From: Rhizobium sp. Q54
Lineage (GTDB): Bacteria > Pseudomonadota > Alphaproteobacteria > Micropepsales > Micropepsaceae
Assembly (NCBI GenBank): GCA_945860165.1
Contig: CAMAPL010000011.1
Coordinates: 1-64,000 of the forward strand
DNA length: 64,000 nucleotides
Direction of reading: 5' to 3'
The translations under genes and the position numbers were made by a program. A model generated the notes under the pieces. The model had not been told where the DNA came from. It did not search any database and saw nothing but the letters and a program-made list of their open reading frames with translations. Shown here one piece after another: positions 17,376-26,341 of the stretch; positions within the stretch are counted from its first letter, which is position 1, and every line of letters begins with the position of its first letter.

Positions 17376-18305
17376 TCAGGCCGACATGCGGAAGCGGAAC
17401 ATCCAGCCCGCATCGTCGCAGTTGTACATATGGCCGTTCCACAGTTTTGCGCCGTGGATGACCGGGGAATCCGACGGCAGTTGCAGCCGCTCAGATATCT
17501 GGCCGGTGGTGGCGTCGTGTAGGAAGAAGGCATTCAGGTCAGAATCCGAGGCCCAGAAGTGGGTCTTGGCATCGTTGGTCCAGGTCATGTCATGCGGACG
17601 GCTGCCAGCCGTCTGGATCAAGTTCTGAACAACCCATGTGTTCTTGTCGATGACGAAGATCATCCGGGCGGGCGGCACGGCCACATAGAGCAAATTGCCC
17701 TTGACCAGGATGCAGTGCGCGCCGGTGCCTACGGGGCCGGCTTGGACACTGTCGTCCTGAAGGCCCGCCCCTCGGCGACCGCCCGAACTCAGGGTGCCGG
17801 CGACCGGCGGCGGGGGCTTCGGCGGTTCGGGATAGGCGGGTTTCAAGTTGGTACGGCGGCCCGGCACGTCGGAAACGACCTTGTAAATCTGGCCAGCGCC
17901 CGGGGTCGAGTATTTGCCTTTCAGCTTGCCGGTGCGCTCATCAACCGCGATGATCAAGCGGTTGTATGTCGAGCCGACCCAGACCGTGTCGCCGTCGACG
18001 GCAATGCCCGAGGCCGAACGAACGCCCTCGCACACATACTCGCGGATCAGGACGCCGTTTTGCGGATTGATCAGGGAGGCATAGTTTTCTGGGCCCTGGT
18101 CCATGATCCACATGCCCTCGCTCGTGACGTCCAAACCGTTTGGCTTGGTGTGCGGGGTCTTGTAGATGACCTCGATGGCGCTGGAGGCGATGTTGCGGGT
18201 GCGAATGCCCGACAGGTTCGGCAGGGCCGCAGAAGCCAGTTGCGGGAAAGCCGCAATCGCTGGCGCAGATGCCGCCATTGCCAGAATTCGCCGACGATCG
18301 ATCAT
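17376..18305 (-). CDS. Tat-exported beta-propeller (SMP-30/virginiamycin-lyase-like) protein
   Basis: 309 residues from the ATG at 18305, preceded by AGAGGAAA. DRRRILAMAASAPAIAAFPQLASAA is a twin-arginine signal. The mature part has the propeller pattern of SMP-30/gluconolactonase or streptogramin-lyase families: LDVTSEGMWIMDQG, IAVDGDTVWVGST, LVKGNLLYVAVPP and HDMTWTNDAKTHFWASDSDL. A proline-rich linker (PEPPKPPPPVAG) divides the blades. Lactone hydrolysis is possible but the metal site cannot be checked by eye. A palindrome sharing 16 bases with the one near position 150 lies 112 bp upstream. Confidence 0.7.
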   Translation of the reverse strand: MIDRRRILAMAASAPAIAAFPQLASAALPNLSGIRTRNIASSAIEVIYKTPHTKPNGLDVTSEGMWIMDQGPENYASLINPQNGVLIREYVCEGVRSASGIAVDGDTVWVGSTYNRLIIAVDERTGKLKGKYSTPGAGQIYKVVSDVPGRRTNLKPAYPEPPKPPPPVAGTLSSGGRRGAGLQDDSVQAGPVGTGAHCILVKGNLLYVAVPPARMIFVIDKNTWVVQNLIQTAGSRPHDMTWTNDAKTHFWASDSDLNAFFLHDATTGQISERLQLPSDSPVIHGAKLWNGHMYNCDDAGWMFRFRMSA

Positions 18306-18611
18306 GGTGTTTCCTCTTATATTATTGCTTGTTAAACGAACAAAACCCGTATTGCGGGTATGGTAGACGCGAGCCATTTGAGCGTCAACGAAGCCGGGAG
18401 ATGGCGGCGCCCCATCTTTCACCAGATGAGATAAAGACGTGCCTGTGTGGAGCGCAAATGTCCCGAAATATGGTGTGACGCGAGCCTGAGTTCGGCGCTG
18501 CCTTCATACTAACTTGCCCGGTGCATAAGCGTCGGGTATTTTTTCTTGCCGTAACGGCACCAGCGCGGCGGGAACTATAGCAGCTTTATTCATGAACCAA
18601 CCGCCAGGCGA
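18306..18611. other. Divergent intergenic region
   Basis: A region of about 300 bp shared by the minus-strand propeller gene and the plus-strand lactonase gene. Besides the palindrome listed separately I see only a short ACCCG/CGGGT hairpin near 18347-18360. Confidence 0.5.
18417..18431. promoter_or_regulatory. Operator-like palindrome upstream of the propeller gene
   Basis: Read on the minus strand it is TCTCA-TCTGG-TGAAA, one base from the motif, within TTATCTCATCTGGTGA that is identical to positions 141-156. It lies 112 bp upstream of the ATG at 18305, the same distance as at the TonB receptor. It is also about 180 bp from the divergent lactonase gene. Confidence 0.55.
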
Positions 18612-19817
18612 ATGGTCCCCATCTTGATTTCGTTCTTACGACTGAAAAGTGGGTTTTTCGCCGCAGCCCTCCTTCTGCCGGGGCCAGCAAGCGCGGCGAG
18701 CGCGTATATCGGCAGTTATACGCCCGAGCCAACAGCGCGCGGCGTCAATCACGGCGAAGGCATCTATCTGGCGGACGTTGATCCGGCGACCGGCGCACCT
18801 GGCAATGTGCGATTGGTTACCAAAACCCTATCGCCTTCCTGGCTGGCATTGTCGGCCGATAACAAGATCCTCTATGCCAACAGCGAAGTCCTGTTGTTCG
18901 GGGGCGAGCGCAATGGCTCGGTTGCTGCCTACGCCATCGCCCCCGACGGTACGCTGAAGGAATTAAATCGAATCGGTTCGGCCGGCGCGGGGCCGGCCTA
19001 TATCAGTCTGCATCCATCGGGGAAATTCCTGCTGCTGGCAAATTATTATGGCGGCAGCTCCCCCAAGGGCGGCAGCTTCGCGGTGATACGGATCAAGCCG
19101 GACGGCAGCTTGGGCGAGGTAACCGACATGGTGCGTCCAACAGGCCCGCGCCAGCCCGACACCGCCAGCGATTCCGTTCCAGGACAATTGTCTCCCAGCA
19201 ATCATGAGACATCGCGTGGCCACATGATCGCGGCCGATCCGTCAGGACATTATGTCATCGGCGACGATGCCGGTTTGGACCAGATCTTCGTCTGGACGCT
19301 GGATGGGAACAGCGGAAAGCTGAAGCAAGTGTCCAGCACTCTATCGTTGCCCGGCTCGGCGCCGCGTCATTTCGTGTTCGCGCCGGACGGCAGGCGCATG
19401 TACCAGCTGCAGGAACAGGATTCGCGCGTGGCAGTATATGATTTCGCAGCCGGGACGCTGGCTCAGGTTGGCCAAACCGTCTCCATCCTGCCAGATGGCT
19501 ATGCCGGCAGCACCACGGCATCGGAATTGCTGATCTCACGCGACGGCCGATATCTCTACGCCGCCAATCGCACGCAGGATTCCATCGCGGTGCTGCAGAC
19601 TGGCGTGCAGGGTGTAAAAAGAATCGCCAATGTTCCGACCCAGGCCAATCATCCGCGCAGCCTGACCATCGATCCGTCCGGCCGCTTCCTTTATTCGCTT
19701 AACCAGCGCGGCGACAATATCACGACCTTCCGTATCGGGGACAATGGTATCCCGCACTTCACCGGCCACTTCATGCCGCTGGGCAGCCCAACCATGATGC
19801 TGTTCCGGCCTGAGTAA
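18612..19817 (+). CDS. Exported lactonase, 6-phosphogluconolactonase (YbhE) type
   Basis: 401 residues. A Sec signal (ending ASAAS) leads into a seven-bladed propeller of the Lactonase family: YIGSYTPEPTARGVNHGEGIYLADVDPATG is its typical start, and repeated SPSWLALSADNKILYA, ISLHPSGKFLLLANY, RHFVFAPDGRRMYQL and SLTIDPSGRFLYSLNQ mark blades. The family includes cytoplasmic 6-phosphogluconolactonase and muconate-lactonizing relatives; an exported copy beside PQQ dehydrogenases is better explained as hydrolysing non-phosphorylated sugar lactones made in the periplasm. Start context is modest (CAGGCGA). Confidence 0.85.
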   Translation: MVPILISFLRLKSGFFAAALLLPGPASAASAYIGSYTPEPTARGVNHGEGIYLADVDPATGAPGNVRLVTKTLSPSWLALSADNKILYANSEVLLFGGERNGSVAAYAIAPDGTLKELNRIGSAGAGPAYISLHPSGKFLLLANYYGGSSPKGGSFAVIRIKPDGSLGEVTDMVRPTGPRQPDTASDSVPGQLSPSNHETSRGHMIAADPSGHYVIGDDAGLDQIFVWTLDGNSGKLKQVSSTLSLPGSAPRHFVFAPDGRRMYQLQEQDSRVAVYDFAAGTLAQVGQTVSILPDGYAGSTTASELLISRDGRYLYAANRTQDSIAVLQTGVQGVKRIANVPTQANHPRSLTIDPSGRFLYSLNQRGDNITTFRIGDNGIPHFTGHFMPLGSPTMMLFRPE

Positions 19818-20012
19818 CGCACGCTGGTGACGATCGCTTCATAATCAACACACTAAGAGATTTTTGACATTAACCATTCGGCAAATTTATTAACTATCTG
19901 TTGACTATAGTGCCAGACAGAAACGCCGAATTTCGGCAACCACAGGTGCAAGTGCTGGGTCTGAACGGGTGCCGACCGGGAAGCGAAAACTTTCATTCGA
20001 AAGGATGTGGTT

Positions 20013-20345
20013 ATGCCTTCCACGATAGCAAATACGGTGCTCACAAAAATCGGTGCGCTGGTTTCAAGCTCATACCCGCAGCGTGAACAATCCGATCTCC
20101 AACAGAACAGTCACCTGGAAACACCCACGCTTAATGTGGGGCTGGCCCTGCTTGTGGCTGAGCATGCCGATCTTGATGTTGCGATTTCCGTACTTCTGGA
20201 GGCCGGCAAGTGCGATGACCTCCTGATCTCGCGGCTGAAGAAGCGCAAGTTGCAGATCAAGGATGAGATCGCGAGCATCACGCCGCCATCAAACGACCAT
20301 GATAGCGCCGGGATGCCGCAAGGGATGATTTCTTGCGTGGCCTAG
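20013..20345 (+). CDS. DUF465 (YdcH-like) small protein
   Basis: 110 residues from the ATG at 20013, with AAGG 8 bases upstream. The C-terminal half has the DUF465 signature: an EH near the start of a helix (LVAEHADLDVAISVLLEAG) then LISRLKKRKLQIKDEIASI. Family members are small coiled-coil proteins of unknown function, common in alphaproteobacteria. The N-terminal extension of about 45 residues is longer than in most relatives. Confidence 0.7.
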   Translation: MPSTIANTVLTKIGALVSSSYPQREQSDLQQNSHLETPTLNVGLALLVAEHADLDVAISVLLEAGKCDDLLISRLKKRKLQIKDEIASITPPSNDHDSAGMPQGMISCVA

Positions 20346-20411
20346 GCATTCGAACAGCCGGATTTCAACTCAACGGGAGGGCTAATGGCCGAGACCCCAC
20401 CTATGATCAAA

Positions 20412-20431
20412 GCGTCGCGCCCCCGCGACGC
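20412..20431. terminator. GC-rich hairpin downstream of tRNA-Phe
   Basis: GCGTCGCG and CGCGACGC enclose four C. It lies about 95 bases after the tRNA on the minus strand and has no clear T-run. Confidence 0.3.
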
Positions 20432-20524
20432 GAAGTAGGGTGCCCGATCTTTGTGCGATCAAGCTTGATGTAAGTGAACCGCGGAGCGGGGTCCGCCACA
20501 TGCGCACAAGGATGAAGGAGAAAA

Positions 20525-20600
<76 letters not shown>

Positions 20601-20670
20601 ACAGGGGCGCCGCACGCAGGCGGGACGGGCTTATTAGGCGATGGTCCCTGCCCTGTCCAGCACCCTTCGC

Positions 20671-20850
20671 TTAATCCTCGTCCGCGTCCTTTTCCGAATG
20701 GTTTGAAGGGCTTGCCGGGTCCACCGGAGGGCCGGGAATTGCATAACCCCCTTTAAGCCACTGGCCCAGATCGAGGTCCGCGCAGCGCCGGGAACAGAAG
20801 GGCTTGAAGCGATCGGCGGTGGGCTTGCCGCAAAGCGGGCACTTAGCCAT
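20671..20850 (-). CDS. yacG: DNA gyrase inhibitor YacG
   Basis: 59 residues, too short for the ORF track. It begins MAKCPLCGKPTADRFKPFCSR and continues with CADLDLGQWL, giving the four-cysteine zinc ribbon CPLC...CSRRC and the D-L-x-x-W segment of YacG. The tail is acidic. The start overlaps the 3' end of maf by 8 bases, as expected for a coupled pair. YacG binds GyrB and blocks DNA binding by gyrase. Confidence 0.92.
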   Translation of the reverse strand: MAKCPLCGKPTADRFKPFCSRRCADLDLGQWLKGGYAIPGPPVDPASPSNHSEKDADED

Positions 20851-21412
20851 GCCCGGCCCCCGCCAGCAGCGACAAGGTCAGCGCCAGCGGCAGCCCGACC
20901 ACATTGGAATAGCTGCCGGAAATGTCCTTGATGAAGCCTTCGGCGCGGCCCTGGATGGCATAGCCCCCTGCCTTGCCCTCCCCCTCGCGGCTTTCGACAT
21001 AGCCCGCAATCTGCGCGTCTGTCAGGCGCAGCATCGAGACCCGCGTTAGCGCCAGGCGCGTTCGTAGCTTTCCGTCGGGCGCGATCAGCGCCACAGCCGT
21101 CATCACCTGATGGCGGCGGCCCGCCAACAGTTTGAGGCAGGCGCGCACCTGGGCCTCGTTCTCGGCCTTGGGCAAAATGCGACGTCCGGCCACCACCAAC
21201 GTGTCGGCGGCGAGAATGAAGGCCGGCGCGCCGGTCCATTTTTGCCGTGCGGCGCGTGCTTTTTCGGTCGCCAGCCGCAAGGCATGGATACGCGGCGCCT
21301 CGCCCTTGCGGACCGTCTCATCAATGGCGGCGGGAAGAATATGATCGGGAACGATGCCCACCTGCGCCAGCAGCGCGGCGCGGCGTGGACTTTCGCTGGC
21401 AAGGACCAGCAA
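20843..21412 (-). CDS. maf: Maf family nucleoside triphosphate pyrophosphatase
   Basis: 189 residues. The start LVLASESPRRAALLAQVGI is the Maf signature, followed by IDETVRKGEAP, ILAADTLVV (catalytic aspartate) and RLTDAQIAGYVESREGEGKAGGYAIQG. Maf proteins hydrolyse non-canonical or modified nucleotides and influence division. It starts 4 bases after infA ends and overlaps yacG, so the three are probably one transcript. Confidence 0.95.
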   Translation of the reverse strand: MLVLASESPRRAALLAQVGIVPDHILPAAIDETVRKGEAPRIHALRLATEKARAARQKWTGAPAFILAADTLVVAGRRILPKAENEAQVRACLKLLAGRRHQVMTAVALIAPDGKLRTRLALTRVSMLRLTDAQIAGYVESREGEGKAGGYAIQGRAEGFIKDISGSYSNVVGLPLALTLSLLAGAGHG

Positions 21413-21416
21413 CGTC

Positions 21417-21638
21417 TTAGCGGAAGCGATAGGTGATGCGGCCCTTGGTCAGGTCGTAGGGCGTCATCTCGATCATCACCTTGTCGCCGGTCAGCACGCG
21501 GATGCGGTTCTTGCGCATCTTGCCAGCGGTATGGGCGATGATGATGTGCTCATTGGCGATCAGCTTCACGCGGAAGGTCGCATTGGGCAGCAACTCCTCG
21601 ACGATGCCCTCGAACTCCAGCAATTCTTCTTTGGCCAA
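21417..21638 (-). CDS. infA: Translation initiation factor IF-1
   Basis: 73 residues, essentially the full OB-fold of IF-1: [21 protein letters not shown]..., [21 protein letters not shown] and a [13 protein letters not shown] end. The protein aligns from its first residues with other IF-1 sequences, but the start codon is TTG, not ATG, preceded by AGAGGA. It heads the infA-maf-yacG group. Confidence 0.97.
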   Translation of the reverse strand: MAKEELLEFEGIVEELLPNATFRVKLIANEHIIIAHTAGKMRKNRIRVLTGDKVMIEMTPYDLTKGRITYRFR

Positions 21639-21717
21639 TGGGTCCTCTTAAGTCTGCAGCGGTTGCGTCAGATAGGGGGGAAAAGCCCGAAAAGCAAGGC
21701 GTTTCAGTGCCTTTTCC

Positions 21718-22155
21718 TCAAGTATGAGACGCCGAAGGGACCGAAAAACGCTGTTTCAGGCGCTCCAGAAGCTGATCGCGCACCGCCCGGTAGGCGGCCA
21801 GGCGCTGTTCGCGCGATCCCTCCACCGCCGTGGGGTCAATGGTGGGCCAGTATTCGACCCTAGAGGCTTTAGTGCGGGTCAGCTCCATCGCCTTGTGCTG
21901 GGCTTCCGGCGACAGGGTAATAACAAGGTCGAAACTGCCGTCTTCCAGGTCCTCAAAACGCCGGGGCTTGTGCTGGCCGATTTCCAATCCGACCTCCTCC
22001 ATCGTCTCCACCGCCAGGGGATCGAGGGCGCCGACGCGCACCCCCGCCGATTCCACATAGATGCCCTTGCTGGTGAGGCGGCGCATCAGGGCCGCCGCCA
22101 TGGGCGAGCGCACGGCATTCATGGCGCAGGCGAACAGGACCGCAGACGGGAGCAT
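21718..22155 (-). CDS. Low-molecular-weight protein tyrosine phosphatase / ArsC-like
   Basis: 145 residues from the ATG at 22155. The phosphate-binding loop CAMNAVRS (CX5R-S) lies at residue ~10 and the general-acid loop near YWPTIDPT. It starts one base after the UPF0262 stop (TGA-C-ATG), indicating translational coupling. Family members are tyrosine phosphatases or arsenate reductases; no arsenic genes are near, so phosphatase activity is more likely. Confidence 0.85.
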   Translation of the reverse strand: MLPSAVLFACAMNAVRSPMAAALMRRLTSKGIYVESAGVRVGALDPLAVETMEEVGLEIGQHKPRRFEDLEDGSFDLVITLSPEAQHKAMELTRTKASRVEYWPTIDPTAVEGSREQRLAAYRAVRDQLLERLKQRFSVPSASHT

Positions 22156-22156
22156 G

Positions 22157-22630
22157 TCAGTCCCGCATCTGCAGCACGCAGAGCAGCGTGAACAGCCGGC
22201 GTGCAGTATCGAAATCGATTTCGACCTTGCCGTCCAGCCGCTTGCGCAGCTCGGTGGCACCCGCGTCGTGCAAGGTCTTGCGTGCCATGTCCAAAGCTTC
22301 GATCTGATACGGTGGCGCGGTGCGGATCGCCTTGTAATAACTTTCGTAGATCAGGAAATAATCCTTCACCACCTTGCGCAGCGGCGTCAGCGACAGCAGT
22401 GCCCGGCCATGCGGCGCGCCGTCTTCCAGGCGCACCTCCATCACCAGGCGATTTTCCTCCAGTCCCAGGGTCAGCTGATAGGGACCGCCCTGCGAATCCT
22501 GCAGGCGGAAGCTGTTCTTCTCCAGCAGATCATAAATCGCGACTTCGCGTTCCTGGTCGATGGCGCGGCTGCGATGCACGACACTGGCTTCGTCGAGGGT
22601 GATCGCCGACAGCCGGAAATCCAAGGTCAA
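22157..22630 (-). CDS. UPF0262 family protein
   Basis: 157 residues that match the alphaproteobacterial UPF0262 pattern ([43 protein letters not shown]-like segment, and [15 protein letters not shown] end). Its function is unknown. It overlaps hisD by four bases (ATGA) and is coupled to the phosphatase gene that follows. Confidence 0.88.
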   Translation of the reverse strand: [157 protein letters not shown]

Positions 22631-23925
22631 TCCTTGCGGTTCAGGCGTGCCGCGATGGAGCGGGCATGCGCCTCCAGCCCCTCCGACTCCGCCAGGGTCA
22701 GGGCATCGGGACCGATCGCTGCCATACTTTTGGCGTCCAACCTCAAGATGGTGGTGCGCTTCATGTAATCCAGAACCGACAGGCCCGAGGAAAACCGCGC
22801 CGTGCGCGAGGTCGGCAGCACATGGTTGGGACCGGCGATGTAATCGCCTATCGCTTCAGGCGTGTGGCTCCCCAGGAAGATCGCGCCGGCGTGACGCACC
22901 TTCTGCGAAAAATCTTCCGGATCGGCGGTGGCGATTTCTAGATGCTCAGGTGCGATGGCGTCCACCAGCGCCGCGGCATCATCCAGATTCGTCACCGTGA
23001 TGATGGCACCATTGTCGTTCCAGCTTTTGGCCGCGATGTCCTTGCGCGGCAGGATTGCTATCTGGCGCATCACCGCTTCGGCAACTTGTTGCGCAAACGC
23101 GGCATCGTCGGTGATCAGGATGCTTTGCGAAGAGACGTCATGCTCGGCCTGGCTGAGCAGGTCGGCCGCGATCCATTCCGGATTATTTTGGCCATCGGCG
23201 ACGACAAGAATTTCCGACGGACCGGCAATGGAGTCTATTCCGACCTGCCCGAACACTTCGCGCTTTGCGGCGGCGACATAGGCGTTGCCGGGGCCGACGA
23301 TTTTGTCCACGGGCTTGATAGTCTTTGTGCCATAGGCCAGCGCCGCCACCGCCTGCGCCCCGCCGATGCGATAGATTTCGGTGATGCCGGCGCGCCGCGC
23401 CGCCGCCAGAACCAGCGGACTGATGGTGCCGCCGCTGGCGGGGGTGACCATCACGATGCGCTTCACGCCCGCCACCTGCGCGGGAATAGCGTTCATCAGA
23501 ACGGAACTGGGATAGGAGGCGGTGCCGCCCGGCACATACAGGCCGACGCTGTCCACGCTGGTCCAGCGCCAGCCCAACAATGCGCCGGTTTCATCCGTGA
23601 AGCGCTCATCGGCGGGAAGTTGGCGCTTGTGATAGACCTCGATCCGCTTTGCTGCGGTTTCAATCGCTTCCAGCTGCGCCTTGCTGACCTTGGCCAGCGC
23701 GGCGTCGATTTCCGCTTCCTGCAGTTTCAGCGTTTCGAGGGTGACACCGGCGCGATCGAATTTGTTGGTCAGTTCGATCAGGGCCCCATCACCACGCGCC
23801 CGGACGTCGGCGATGATGGCCTTGACCACCTGCGCCACATCTTCCTCATCCTCGCGGGTGGTGAAAAGCAGTTTCTGAAAATCAGCCCCGAAATTCGCGT
23901 CAGCGGCATCTAACCTACGGACCAT
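22627..23925 (-). CDS. hisD: Histidinol dehydrogenase
   Basis: 432 residues from the ATG at 23925, which has GGAG six bases upstream (a Met four codons earlier is possible). Signature segments are YVPGGTASYPSSVLMNAIPA, GPGNAYVAAAKREVFG, GPSEILVVAD and the zinc-binding PEHLEI and GAIFLGSHTPEAIGDY. It catalyses the last two steps of histidine synthesis. It overlaps both neighbours, in the order murA, DUF2948, hisD, UPF0262 that is common in alphaproteobacteria. Confidence 0.97.
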   Translation of the reverse strand: MVRRLDAADANFGADFQKLLFTTREDEEDVAQVVKAIIADVRARGDGALIELTNKFDRAGVTLETLKLQEAEIDAALAKVSKAQLEAIETAAKRIEVYHKRQLPADERFTDETGALLGWRWTSVDSVGLYVPGGTASYPSSVLMNAIPAQVAGVKRIVMVTPASGGTISPLVLAAARRAGITEIYRIGGAQAVAALAYGTKTIKPVDKIVGPGNAYVAAAKREVFGQVGIDSIAGPSEILVVADGQNNPEWIAADLLSQAEHDVSSQSILITDDAAFAQQVAEAVMRQIAILPRKDIAAKSWNDNGAIITVTNLDDAAALVDAIAPEHLEIATADPEDFSQKVRHAGAIFLGSHTPEAIGDYIAGPNHVLPTSRTARFSSGLSVLDYMKRTTILRLDAKSMAAIGPDALTLAESEGLEAHARSIAARLNRKD

Positions 23926-24349
23926 CGCTGGCTCCATGGTCGGGCATGGCCCGCGCCGCCCAGGGGCCGGTCATATCAGCAAGTTCGGCGTCGATGCATT
24001 CGACCGTCAGGCGGATAGCCCCGCCGCCCGCCAGCGTGATTTCAATCGTTCCGCCGGGATTTTCTCCGCCCGCCGGCTCAAAGCGCAGCGCCAGCAGCGA
24101 GACCACCGCATCGCTGGCACCCAGCTTGACCTGCTGCGACTGTACTTTCAGCACGCCGTCGAAATGCAACCCGGCCCGCACCCGCGTCTTGCCGCCTTCT
24201 TCCCATTGCAGCCGGTTCACCACCACCGCGAAGCGTCGCTTTTTCGGCAGCCAGGTAAAATTCTTCAATTGCCCCACGGCGTCCTGCAACCGCGCCGACA
24301 GGATTTCCAGATCCTCGGCATCGGCAGCCGCCAGCTTCAGCCTGTTCAT
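23915..24349 (-). CDS. DUF2948 family protein
   Basis: 144 residues with the DUF2948 features: [42 protein letters not shown] and [15 protein letters not shown]. The function is unknown. It overlaps murA by ATGA and runs into hisD, so it belongs to that transcript. Confidence 0.88.
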   Translation of the reverse strand: MNRLKLAAADAEDLEILSARLQDAVGQLKNFTWLPKKRRFAVVVNRLQWEEGGKTRVRAGLHFDGVLKVQSQQVKLGASDAVVSLLALRFEPAGGENPGGTIEITLAGGGAIRLTVECIDAELADMTGPWAARAMPDHGASDGP

Positions 24350-25626
24350 TCGCTAACTCGCGCGATGTCGGCGCCGACGCGGGAGAGCTTCTCCTCCAGC
24401 CGGTCAAAGCCGCGGTCCAGATGATAAATCCGGCTCACCACGGTCTCGCCTTCGGCAGCCAGGCCAGCCAGCACCAGGCTGACCGAGGCGCGAAGATCGG
24501 TGGCCATCACCTGGGCGCCTGTCAGCTTTTCCACACCGCGCACCGTGGCGGTATCGCCGTCAATGCGCACCTGCGCCCCCATGCGCGCCAGTTCCGGCAC
24601 ATGCATGAAGCGGTTCTCGAAAATCTTTTCCTTGATCACCGAGGTACCGTCGGCCACCGCCATCAGCGCCATCATCTGGGCCTGCAGATCGGTGGGAAAA
24701 CCCGGATAAGGCGCGGTGGTGATATCGGACGCGTGCGGCCGGGGGCCATTCATCTTCACCTTCATGCCACGCGGCGTGGCGGTAACTTCGGCGCCGCTCT
24801 TGACCAGAAGCGCATTCAGCGATGCGATGGTGTCGGGCGCAGCCCCGATCAGTTCGACTTCGCCGCCGGCAATGGCGACGGCGATGGCATAGGTACCGGT
24901 CTCGATGCGGTCAGGCATCACGCGATGGACCGCGCTGTGCAATTTCTCGACGCCCTGGATGGTGATCTCGCTGGAGCCCAGGCCCCAGATTTCCGCACCC
25001 ATGGCGATGAGGCAATTGCCCAGGTCTATAATTTCCGGCTCGCGCGCCGCGTTGACGATCTTGGTGGTGCCCTTGGCCAGGGTCGCACCCATCATCGCGG
25101 TTTCGGTGGCGCCGACCGAGACAAAGGGAAACACGATCTCCGCGCCCTTGAGCTCGCACTTTGCCGTGGCGGTGACATAGCCTTCCGCCAGGTCGATTTT
25201 GGCGCCCATCGCCTCGAGGGCGTTGAGGTGCAGTTCAACGGGGCGCGCGCCGATTGCGCAGCCGCCCGGCAGCGAAACCTTGGCCGCGCCCTCGCGCGCC
25301 ACCAGGGGCGCCAGCACCTGGAAGCTTGCCCGCATCTTGCGGACCATGTCGTAGGAGGCAAAGGCGCTGGTGATGGTGGTGGCTTCCAGCCGCATGGTGT
25401 CGCCTTCGCCGAAATTGCCCGACAGGGTCACCTGAATCTTGACGCCGAAACTCGCCAGCAATTCGGCCATGGCACGCACATCCGCCAGCCGCGGCACATT
25501 GGTCAGGGTCAGGGGTTCGGCGGTCAGCAGCGCCACCGCCATCAGTTTCAGGGCCGCATTCTTGGCGCCGCTGATGGGGATTTCCCCCTGCAGGCGGTTG
25601 CCCCCTCGGATACGAATTCTGTCCAT
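24346..25626 (-). CDS. murA: UDP-N-acetylglucosamine 1-carboxyvinyltransferase
   Basis: 426 residues, full family length. It begins [26 protein letters not shown] and has the active-site cysteine in [16 protein letters not shown], plus [14 protein letters not shown] and the closing [14 protein letters not shown]. It commits UDP-GlcNAc to peptidoglycan synthesis. It is first in the murA-DUF2948-hisD-UPF0262-phosphatase transcript. The cysteine predicts fosfomycin sensitivity at the target level. Confidence 0.97.
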   Translation of the reverse strand: MDRIRIRGGNRLQGEIPISGAKNAALKLMAVALLTAEPLTLTNVPRLADVRAMAELLASFGVKIQVTLSGNFGEGDTMRLEATTITSAFASYDMVRKMRASFQVLAPLVAREGAAKVSLPGGCAIGARPVELHLNALEAMGAKIDLAEGYVTATAKCELKGAEIVFPFVSVGATETAMMGATLAKGTTKIVNAAREPEIIDLGNCLIAMGAEIWGLGSSEITIQGVEKLHSAVHRVMPDRIETGTYAIAVAIAGGEVELIGAAPDTIASLNALLVKSGAEVTATPRGMKVKMNGPRPHASDITTAPYPGFPTDLQAQMMALMAVADGTSVIKEKIFENRFMHVPELARMGAQVRIDGDTATVRGVEKLTGAQVMATDLRASVSLVLAGLAAEGETVVSRIYHLDRGFDRLEEKLSRVGADIARVSE

Positions 25627-25711
25627 GTCTCTACTCTAATGTCGGCCCCGTGGGCCGAGGGCCCTTGTAGCCCGCTCCGGCGGGGGAGGGAAAGCCGGGC
25701 AAAAGGCAGGG

Positions 25712-25912
25712 CTAGGCTGATTTTTTGGTGGGCCTGTCAGGCCCCTTGGCCGGGGCCGGGGCGGCCGGTTCCGCAGGCTTGGCCGCCATTTCCGGGGCGC
25801 GCTTGGGCGCACGCCCGTTCTTCGGACCTTTCAGGTCCGTCGAACCCCTTTTGCGGCGCAGGAGGTTGGCGCGCAGCGCCGCAGCAAGCTTTTCGGGCGA
25901 TGATTTTGCCAT
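25712..25912 (-). CDS. Small basic protein with Ala/Pro/Lys-rich tail
   Basis: 66 residues. MAKSSPEKLAAALRANLLRRKRG is a positively charged helix like that of short alphaproteobacterial proteins of unknown role; the remainder is Pro, Ala and Lys. GGGGAC before the ATG could be a ribosome site. I regard it as probably real but cannot assign a function. Confidence 0.5.
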   Translation of the reverse strand: MAKSSPEKLAAALRANLLRRKRGSTDLKGPKNGRAPKRAPEMAAKPAEPAAPAPAKGPDRPTKKSA

Positions 25913-26028
25913 GTCCCCTATCTCCGCCGGGCGGCTTTCCTTTGGAGAATCCTTACGTTATAGCAGCGCTCCCTCAACGCAATTTTGGGTTAAGGGTTCG
26001 GCGCTAAGGTGCCGAAATTACCACGGAT

Positions 26029-26103
26029 GCCGTAGTAGCGTAGTGGTAGCGCAATCCCTTGGTAAGGGATAGGTCGTGAGTTCGATTCTCACCTACGGCA
26101 CCA
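26029..26103 (+). tRNA. tRNA-Thr (GGT)
   Basis: 75 bases with encoded CCA. GCCGTAG pairs with CTACGGC, the anticodon loop TTGGTAA in ATCCCTTGGTAAGGGAT gives GGT, and the T-arm is GTGAGTTCGATTCTCAC. Confidence 0.97.
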
Positions 26104-26341
26104 CTCATCTGACAGCGGCAGCAAGCAGATGATTGACAAGCCCGCGCGACAGTGGCTTGAGGGCGGGTGCGTCAGTCGAAAACGCCGGGACTTTTACTGC
26201 ACCGCAACAATTTGCAAAAAACTCCTCTCCCGGCCCGTGCCTACCTCGGAACAAGTCTGTTAGGCTTGCACGCACTGTCGGGTTTTCCGCGCGCGAAACC
26301 GCGCCGAGTTCACGGCCAAAACAAAAAACAGGGAGACGACC

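Noticed and set aside
24421-26007. 528-residue plus-strand ORF antisense to murA
   Set aside because: His/Arg/Gly-rich shadow of a GC-rich gene; no ribosome site or family, and murA is certain on the other strand.
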